Shown here piece after piece: positions 55,745-64,000 of a stretch of 64,000 bases of DNA (position 1 is the first letter of the stretch; every line of letters starts with the position of its first letter). This DNA is from Chamaecrista fasciculata. Taxonomy: Eukaryota > Streptophyta > Magnoliopsida > Fabales > Fabaceae. A program made the position numbers and the translations under genes. Below the pieces are notes generated by a model. That model was not told the origin of the DNA and ran no database searches. It saw nothing but the letters and a program-made list of their open reading frames with translations. The DNA is taken from the NCBI GenBank assembly GCA_003254925.1, contig QANZ01044650.1, positions 33,791 to 97,790 of the forward strand, in the 5' to 3' direction.

Positions 55745-58700
55745 ATTCTCAGTATATGCAAAATTCTTCTCAGTTCAATGGTCCTAGACCTTCTGTCAAT
55801 GTGGCATCCTCTATTGCTACTCCTGATCTTCTCAATGATTCTTCCTGGTTTCCAGATTCTGGAGCCTCAAACCATGTGACTTACAATAATTCTCATCTTG
55901 CATCCAGTTCTGGTTATCATGACATGAGCAAGTGCATTTGGGCGATGGTACAGGTTTAGATATCAAGCATATTGGTCAATCTACATTTCAATCTCCTTTT
56001 AATTCTGATATATCTCTTCATCTCACTAATTTACTTCATGTACCACATATCACCAAAAACTTAATTAGTGTCTCACGATTTGCTAAGGACAATGCTGTAT
56101 TCTTTGAATTTCATGTTGATTCCTGCTTTGTTAAATCGCAGGATTTCAAGGAAATTCTTTTACAAGGTACTCTCAGACCTGATGGATTGTATTGCTTTCA
56201 TAATCTTGCTATGAATCCTCATAGTTCTCCCTCTAGTTCGTCTGTTGGTTCAGCATCACCAGTTGGTTACTCTTCAATTTTAGCCTCTAAAGATAATACA
56301 AATGTTACATGTAATTCCTCTAGCAGTTATACTTCTTTTGCTTTGTGGCATTCTCGATTAGGACATCCATCTGTTCCTATTGTTGCCAATGTTCTTCAAT
56401 CATGTAATGTCAAAGTACCTAATAAAAATGTTTCTAAATTTTTGTACTGCTTGCTGTTTTGGCAAAATGCACAAGTTCCCTCATCCTCCATCTCTTCACT
56501 CTTATCACACTCCATTAGAATTAATTTTTATGGATGTTTGGGGTCCTTCTCCTACTCCATCTAAGTCTGGTTTTCGCTATTATATTATTTTTGTAGATGC
56601 TTACACACGCTATACATGGATTTATCCTCTTGTTAATAAAAGTGATTCACTTAAAACTTTCATTGATTTTAAAACACTCATTAAAAACCAACTTGACTGC
56701 AAGATTAAGGCAATACAATCTTATTGGGGTGGTGAGTTTCGCTCCTTTACTACTTTTCTTAAAACTGATCATGGCATTATTCATCGCATATCTTGTCCCT
56801 ATGCACATCCTCAGAATGGTTCTGTCGAGAGAAAGCATCGTCATATAGTTGAGTTAGGACTATGTTTACTTGCTCAAGCCTCTCTGCCTATTTTTTTTTT
56901 TGGATGATGCTTTTCTCTGTGCTACTCATCTTATTAACTGTCTTCCTACACCTGTTCTCAACCATTCTTCTCCATATTTCTTACTTCACAAAACTTCTCC
57001 TGATTATCCATTTCTTCGTGTGTTTGGATGTGCTTGTTATCCTCTACTTAGACCCTACAATAATCATAAACTATCTTTCAGGTCTACAAAATGTTTGTTT
57101 CTTAGTTATTCTCCTCATCACAAAGGATACAAGTGTCTTTCTCCTTCTGGTCGCTTATACATCTCTAGAGATGTTAAATTTGATGAATTTTCCTTTACTT
57201 ATTCCACTAATTTTGTCTCTACTCCCATCAATTCTTCTCCCTCATCTTATTCTCCTTCTGCATTGCCTCCTATTCTTGACCAATATGTTTCCTCATTTAT
57301 TTCTTGTTCTGCTGTTCCAAATGTATCTTCTCATAGTTCACATTCTTCTTCCACTATCTCAGTGTCAAGCTCTTCATCCTCTTCCTTGCCCTCCAAGTCT
57401 ACTCCATTACTTTCCTCTTCTTCTTCTTCTTCAACTCCTAGCAGTCATGATTCTTCTGCATCAATTTCTTCTTTACCTTCATCTCAACCTAATTGTTCTA
57501 CTGATTCTGTTATTTCCACTCCATTACCTGTCATTCCTTCTTCACCAATTCCTACTAAAACTAAACCAAATCCTCTTCCTCATCCTATGCAAACTCGTGC
57601 CAAAGCTGGTATTTTCAAACCTAAAATTTTTGTTGCTCAAAAGTCTGATACACGTGTTCCCTCTATTGTTAAAACTGCTCTTTCCATTTCACACTGGAAA
57701 TCTGCTATGGATGATGAATATCATGCTCTTATGGCTAACAAAACTTGGTCTTTAGTATCTTTGCCTTCAGGTCGTCAAGCTATAGGCTGCAAATGGGTAT
57801 TTCGTGTTAAAGAAAACCCATATGGATCCATCAATCGCTATAAAGCTCGGCTGGTTGCTAAGGGATTCCATCAAGAAGAAGGTTGTGATTACACTGAAAC
57901 TTTTTCACCTGTTATCAAACCAACTACTGTAAGTGTGATCCTTACTCTTGCTCTATCAAAATCATGGCCATTATTCCAATTAGATGTCAACAATGCTTTT
58001 CTTAATGGTGTCATCACTGAAGATATCTACATGACTCAACCACCTGGATATGTATCTGATAATGCTTCACTTGTCTGCAAGCTTCATAAATCATTATATG
58101 GTCTAAAGCAAGCTCCTAGAGCTTGGTTTCATCGATTGGCTACTACTCTACTTAAGTTTGGATTCTCTGCTAGTCGTTGTGATCCATCCTTATTTGTTCA
58201 TACCTCACAAAGTTCTATTACCTACTTGTTGGTGTATGTTGATGATATAATTAATCATCACTGGATCCTCTGTTTCGTTTATTACTTCTCTCAAAGCTCG
58301 ATTAAATGATGAATTTTCCTTGAAGGATCTTGGCAAGTTGAATTATTTCTTGGGAATTAAGGTGAATTATCTCTCGGATGGTGCTGTTTCCTTGTCACAG
58401 TCTAAATACATTCAGGATTTACTTGTAAGAGCTAAGATGGATGGTGTCAATCCTATTAACACCCCTATGGTTTCTGGTTTAAAACTCACTAAATCTGGAT
58501 CAAATTATATGTCTGATCCTCATATCGTTCCATTGTTGGGGCATTGCAATATGCCACTGTTACACGTCCTGAGATTTCTTTTGCTGTAAACAAAGTTTGT
58601 CAGTTCATGAGTTAGCCTTTGGATGAACATTGGACTGCTGTGAAGCGTATTCTTCGTTACTTAAAGGGTACTCTTTCTCATGGTTACTGTGATGCGGATT

Positions 58701-59402
58701 GGGCTAGTGACATTATTGATGATAGAAGATCTACTTCAAGTTTTGGGTTGTTTTTAGGCTCCAATCTCATCTCTTGGAGTTCTAAAAAGCAACAAGTTGT
58801 AGCTAGATTAAGTACTGAAGCCGAGTATCGCAGCATTGCATCATTGGTAGCTGAAATTACATGGGTTCGTTCTCTTCTTCAAGAGTTACATTGCTCTCTT
58901 CCTATCAAGCCTCGTGTGTTCTGTGACAACTCTAGTGCTGTGCATCTTACTCATAATCCAGTTCTGCATAATCGTACAAAGCATATGGAATTAGACATCT
59001 TTTTTGTTCGAGATCAAGTCATTAATGGTTCTCTCTGTATCAGTCATATTCCTTCTCTTGATCAGACTGCTGACATCCTCACAAAGCCTTTGTCTTATCC
59101 ACATTTTTGCACTTTGCGTGATAAGCTGAAGGTGTTCGAGTCTCCCATCCCTCAGCTTACGGGGGGATAATAGTGTAATAAGTCATTGCCATGTCAGCAG
59201 ATGCATCAAACCTCTATTTAGTCCTCATTCATGATTTGTTATTCAGTCGTATTCTGTTAGATTTAGTTTCAGCTAAGTCAGTTAGGAAGTTGCACATGAT
59301 TGGCATGTAATTGAGCTCTATAAATGTCCATTTGTAACCTCTGATTATTCATTCAATCAATACAAAGATTATTTCCCATTTCGTTTTTACTCTTCTGTTA
59401 TA
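55745..59402 (+). mobile_element. Ty1/copia retrotransposon fossil
   Basis: Parts recognised, in copia order: protease (DSGASNHVT near 55855), integrase zinc and core region (about 56340-56900), reverse transcriptase (CKWVFRVK, KARLVAKGF, YGLKQAPRAWF, YVDDI), and RNase H (YCDADWASD, near the end LTKPL). A purine-rich tract (acggggggataatag) precedes a single LTR at the right end. Integrase before RT places it in Ty1/copia, not Gypsy. The element is broken, with roughly half a dozen interruptions. No matching left LTR was recognised, so its age cannot be estimated from LTR divergence. Confidence 0.85.
59174..59402 (+). repeat. 3' LTR of the copia fossil (approximate end)
   Basis: Starts TGTAATAAGTC right after the purine tract. 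Contains CTCTATAAATGTCC as a TATA-like box near 59317 and an attcaatcaatacaaag motif downstream, giving an LTR of about 230 bp, short as usual for copia. The right boundary is set by eye. Confidence 0.6.
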
Positions 59403-60278
59403 AGTCTATTACTATATATCGATCTCACCTTCATTAAGGTAGGTGAGAATTGAATTAAGCTTTTAAAGGCCTAACTTAATTATGTAGGAAGGAGTCTTTC
59501 ATTAATATGATTATATCTATAAAGTAAACTAATAATTCAATTCTTGAAAAATTATCGAATTAATAATTTAATTTCTAAAAAATTAAAATACATAATTTAT
59601 TAGTTCTTCAAAGATTATTAAAATGATGATATATCTTTTAAAAAAGATTAAAATAAAATATTATTTAGTCCATAAAAAGACTAATGAATATATTATTTTG
59701 ATTTTTTAATGACTAAATTGTACATTTTAAACTTTTAGAAATTGAGTAGTTGTGAACTCGATGTTCTACAAAATTATTAATTTATTCATATATATATATA
59801 TATTATCCCTCACCACAATGTGCACTCATTGATTCCTCCATTGATATATCATCACATATATTCACATAAGTCATGACATGCCCTATATATATAACTCAAG
59901 CTATAGCTAGTGATGGAAAAGGCTTTCCTTTTTTTTTTTTCCAGTTCATCAATCAATTAGATTTGACTAAACTATACCTTTCACTTGTTTTTGTTATAAA
60001 ATCATTTTAAGCTTCCATATAACATTTTAACATACACATTGCAAAAACTTATAAAACCATAATTTTATAGATTTTTTTATAAGAAGCTGCCATAGACCAA
60101 TTGAAGCTATATATATGTATTTTTTTAATATTTATTTCATGTCAACAAGGTCAATTAAGTTTTAATATAGTTTAGTATTTAGACGAAATTTCACAAAGTA
60201 TAGCCTATTTCTTCTAATAAGTGTTACTTTACTAAAATTGTTAATTACAAGTATTATTTTACTTTCCTTAATAATATT
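59403..60278. other. Intergenic with a weak fold-back
   Basis: Bases about 59520-59760 form a loose fold-back (taaactaataattcaattc against gaaattgagtagttgtga). The rest is A/T-rich with an AT run at 59791-59804. No gene seen. Confidence 0.35.
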
Positions 60279-60791
60279 TGCTCCGTTTGGTACCCATGAA
60301 ATGAGGATTACATTGTAAAAGGACACGGATTCCAAGACTTTTATGTGTTTGGTATGGTAATTTGAGCTATGTAAAGTGGATTACAATGTAAAGGGCTTTA
60401 CATTACATAAGTCATTTTTCTTTACTTCACATTTATGATGTAATCCAAGTCTACTTAGGGAATTATGGTAGAATTCCTAATTTGCCCCTCTCACTCCCAT
60501 CCCATCTTCTTCCCCTGATGGTGACCGGCGGCGGCAGTGCCGGCTACCGCGGACGACTACGCAGGCCACCGTGTACGGCAGTGGACGGCGGCGCCGGCGG
60601 CGGTGGTCTTGTGGTGGTTGTGGGAAGGACATTTTTGTAATTTTCTTTCTATATCTATTTTACTTTCCTAGGCCCTACCTTTTTATACCAAATACTTTCA
60701 ATCTTTACCTACTTTACATTCCCTCAACTACTTTTCTTTTCTCTTGTAAAACTCTTTCCTTTATTTACCCCATGACATACCAAACGGACCC
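60279..60791. mobile_element. MITE-like element with a CGG-rich core
   Basis: The inverted ends TCCGTTTGGTA (60282-60292) and TACCAAACGGA (60778-60788) match exactly over 11 bp. The trinucleotide ATT flanks both sides if the ends are set at 60279 and 60791, which is weak evidence. The core at about 60520-60615 is very GC-rich (ggcggcgccggcggcggtgg), in contrast to the surrounding A/T-rich DNA. No transposase; superfamily not assigned. Confidence 0.55.
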
Positions 60792-62985
60792 ATTGTGTAT
60801 TCAAACTTTAAACATCCATGCATTGTACCGTAGATAAGTCAATAGTTGGGGTTATGGGATTAGACGTTATTGGTTTTGGTTATGTGGGACATGGATTATT
60901 GAAAGGCAATATTAATGCTATTATTAATTGCCATTACCAAACTTTGTGAGAATGTGATGAGGCCTTATTTTGTGAGTTTTGACGATGAAGACCACAATGT
61001 TGACTTTTCAGAACCTGAAGTGTTGAAAATAAACTCAAATTAGTTATATCAACTCTATATTTTATTGAAGTACTTTTTTTTTTGATAAAAATTGAAGTAC
61101 TTAAATAGTATATATTATATGTGATGAGACATACATGAAAGTGACCTTACAACGAGATAAAAAGGGGTTGTAGGGTTGTATTTGTAAGTAACAATAATGT
61201 ACAAATGTGATCACGAGATTTTTTTATTAAATTGTAGGTTTATATATATATTGAAATAACAACAAAAACAAAGAGCAAGTGATGTTGTTGTCATGAGGGT
61301 AATACAGATTGGGACCACAAGCAGTGACAACAAGAGCCCTGTCCAACAAGCTCACTAAGGTCTTGTTGTGTTATGTGTCTCGTACAATTTTGGATATACA
61401 TTTTCTTAATTGTGGGATCTAGTCTTGCGAATTAAAATAATTACAAGTATTCAATTTTAAGTTTTCTTCTTAACAAAAAATTATGGAATCTCAAAATTAA
61501 ACGTTAAAAAACTTTCATGGAGTGATAGAAATGTTAAGGATAAGAAGTGGGGGCACGTTAATTAATTGCATTAAATAAACGCTCCCTATCTTAATTGTCG
61601 ATGGTAGGGTCATCGTGGAAACCAGCACGAGTCAGAAACATTCTCAATGGAAATTAAAAAATATATATAATAATCAATATATAGCTCCCCTATATAAATT
61701 GTAAGAATAGAAGAAAAGGAGTTACTATATTTGAGGTGGTATTGAAAACATGGATGAATGAATATATATGCGTGATATGGGTCACTTCCAATAATTCAAG
61801 AAGTTCAAACATATATTATGAACTGAAAGCATCATTTTACTAACTATTTGAGACTATGAGAGCATTGCTTTTTTGAATTTGGATATGACGGAGGCTTAGT
61901 CCAAGTTGGCTTCTTTCAATAATATAGATACATACATATATATATATATATGTATATATATGGACTCTTTTCAGTTCATATATAAAGAAACTAACAATTT
62001 GATTTATTCCCTGTTTTTGACTCGTTTCAGGCTTATCCAATATGTCCACCCTTAATTTGGATATGCTGACACTTTTTACTATAAAAAAAATTATGAAACC
62101 ACCACAATATATATTCATAGGACAATTCAAAAAAAAAGATTATTTAGATCATAAATTTGGTATGGTAACATATAATTGAGTTTTACAGATTATGTACATG
62201 TGTTATTAGTGCATATATTAAATTATTGATTTGAATTTAGTGTGGTTAATTAAGAATATTATATATATAGTTGTGGGCCTGTGGAGGAAGGGAATGTAGA
62301 TGCATGTTGAGTGGGGCCCAAGAAGAAGTGTTGAGTGGAAGGGAGTGGGCCTTAGTGGGCCAGGCCCATAGTTGGTGGGTTAGGAAAAGGACAGGCATAG
62401 AAAGGGGGTACAACCAAGAACACACATCAAACACCCATATCTTTTACAATCTTAAGGATTGTGAAAGCTGAAGGAGCACAAAACAAATATACACATATTT
62501 GAAAAATACTAGATACAATATGTACACAAGGACCCCAATTATGACCTAATTTGCTTCCACTTCCCAACAAGGGGATTCAGCTTCTATTTGGTTAGCTACA
62601 TGTTATATGTAATGTAAATGACAAGCTAGCTACCCTTTAATTTTGAAGAGAAATTATATTGTTAGAGAGAGAAAGAAAGAAAGAAAGAGAAAGAGAGAGA
62701 TGTGGACAAGTACCAGAAGACCTACTAATGGGGATATTCTGCCCACCACCGTCCCATGTGCATGTGGACATGTCCCTATCGAATCCATCACAATCCATGA
62801 CCATCATATATTCATATCTATATATATATGCATGCTTTCTCACTCTTTTCTTCATTTCTATCCATACCATTTTTATATATATATGCGCCATTATAATCAT
62901 CTCTGCATGCACCATTCAATTCTTCCCTCACTAATTAATCTCTCCCTTAATAATTCTTTCTCACTGTATATATTATATGACAAAC
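60792..62985. other. Intergenic, no gene seen
   Basis: A/T-rich with AT runs near 61935-61960 and 62820-62830 and a GA run at 62664-62700. Bases 62275-62400 are less A/T-rich (gtggggcccaagaagaagtg) but have no supported gene. Confidence 0.4.
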
Positions 62986-63200
62986 TCATCATCATCCAAA
63001 TTCACATATATTCTTCAATTCCTCAATCACACATGCATGCAACACATACACAACACTTGTAAAAATTTAATATAATCTTCAACTTTAAATCAATTCAAAC
63101 GTTATATGCATATTGGCGTGCCCGNTCATCATCATCCAAATTCACATATATTCTTCAATTCCTCAATCACACATGCATGCAACACATACACAACACTCGT
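62986..63200. repeat. 75-bp direct duplication around an N base
   Basis: Copy 1 (62986-63060) and copy 2 (63126-63200) differ at one base and start with tcatcatcatccaaattcac. Copy 2 begins directly after the N at 63125, which suggests an overlap that the assembler failed to collapse. Confidence 0.75.
63108..63124 (+). repeat. Half of a Helitron-type 3' hairpin cut by the N
   Basis: catattggcgtgcccg at 63109-63124 matches catatttgcgtgcccg of the Helitron end at 13280-13295 with one difference. The N at 63125 falls in what would be the loop, and the second stem arm is missing. Confidence 0.4.
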
Positions 63201-63336
63201 ATATATATATATACACACATGGTGATATTTAGTTTGAGAGGTGCGGTTTTGTGATTTCTGTGGGAAAGTGAAACAATATCAGAGACATGTAATTAATTAG
63301 TTTCAACTTTAAAAATTAACAAAATCATTAATTAAT

Positions 63337-63758
63337 GAGAAATCCTACTATTTGGTCTCTGAATTGACACCAAGTCAATTAATCAGTCCCTCAATATTTG
63401 AAATACACGATTTGGTCTTTGAAATATTTCAATTGTCAAGTACTTGGTCCCTACTGACGATTTGGTCCTTGAATTTAAACTAATTTTATACTTTTTAATC
63501 CCTGCACTTGTACTAAATTACTACTATTTGATTCCATAGTTTGAACTAATTTTATACTTTTGGTCCCCAACTTTACTAAATTAATACTAGTGGGTCCATG
63601 AATTTGTGTTGATTTGTAGTTTTTGGTCCTTAAATTTGACCTAGGGACCAAATTGTTGACAATTGCAATAATTCAGGAATTGGGTAGTATATTTTGATTA
63701 TTTAGGAACTGATTAGTTGACTCGGTGAAAATTCAAGGACCAAATAGTAAGTTTTTTC
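63337..63758. mobile_element. Mutator-like fold-back element
   Basis: A 422-bp palindrome. The left end TACTATTTGGTCTCTGAATT and the right end, inverted, TACTATTTGGTCCTTGAATT continue as near-matching arms for 40 bases. A 9-bp repeat, TTAATTAAT, flanks it at 63328-63336 and 63759-63767, though this is low-complexity sequence. The interior repeats ttggtcc motifs. No coding sequence. Confidence 0.6.
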
Positions 63759-63767
63759 TTAATTAAT

Positions 63768-64000
63768 TAATTAATCAAATTAGTGGACGGCATGTGAATA
63801 TATATATATATATGGGGCCTCATTATACTAGAGCCTAGAGGAATTAGTGTGGAGGTAGTAGCTAGGGCGATTAATTACGGTTATATGTATAGCTAACAGA
63901 TTGACATTAATGAAAACGTAAGATGAATTGAAATTCAACAAATAAATAATAATGCAGCTAGCTAGCGTTGGACTTGATCTGAAACACGGTGGGCACACAA
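63768..64000. other. Right-hand end of window, no gene seen
   Basis: Contains an AT run at 63798-63812 and otherwise unique-looking A/T-rich sequence. Confidence 0.4.

Noticed and set aside
56862-57755. A 297-codon, leucine-rich plus-strand frame
   Set aside because: Alternative frame of the copia polyprotein region; composition comes from CT-rich DNA.
1-64000. CRISPR arrays, rRNA or prokaryotic operons
   Set aside because: No regularly spaced repeats, no rRNA signatures; the genes are intron-bearing plant genes.

Overview
The window looks like a gene-poor stretch of a eudicot nuclear genome. It is AT-rich, the coding regions are split by introns, and the recognisable genes are plant families (PPR, bZIP, BIM-type bHLH, GT106 glycosyltransferase, F-box). 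The species cannot be named from the sequence. Single N bases at 6310, 10240, 43311 and 63125 look like assembly joins.

Layout. Bases 1-6.3 kb are the gene-dense end: a decayed PPR gene (+), a single-exon bZIP factor (-), and a RING-plus-PHD-finger gene (+, three exons). Bases 6.3-17.7 kb are intergenic and filled with repeats: two solo LTRs of one family, a tRNA-derived SINE with a 16-bp target duplication, fold-back elements, a Helitron 3' end and several G-box clusters. Bases 17.7-23.4 kb hold a BIM1-like bHLH gene (+, eleven coding exons, one GC-AG intron). Bases 26.8-29.6 kb hold a seven-exon GT106 rhamnosyltransferase gene (-), convergent with BIM1. Bases 30.8-32.0 kb are a Mutator-like element with 188-bp terminal inverted repeats, a 9-bp target duplication and a captured gene fragment. 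Bases 32-41 kb are intergenic, with a third solo LTR and tandem repeats. Bases 41-48.9 kb hold an F-box pseudogene, a duplicated piece of it, and a decayed Helitron with Rep and helicase regions and a clear 3' hairpin plus CTAG end. Bases 49.7-53.4 kb hold a six-exon BSD-domain gene (-) with a Tourist-like MITE in intron 2. Bases 55.7-59.4 kb are a Ty1/copia fossil. The rest, to 64 kb, is intergenic with MITEs, a Mutator-like fold-back element and a 75-bp duplication around an N.

How the genes relate. There is no operon-like or clustered-pathway logic. Two genes are transcription factors, one is a probable chromatin or ubiquitin factor, one is a probable cell-wall pectin synthesis enzyme, and one is a BSD protein of unknown role. 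I found no new biological system. The best observations are the Pack-MULE-like element, the Helitron next to F-box fragments, and the well-bounded SINE, MITE and solo LTR insertions. All exon boundaries were read by eye from splice consensus and reading-frame agreement; no alignment was run.
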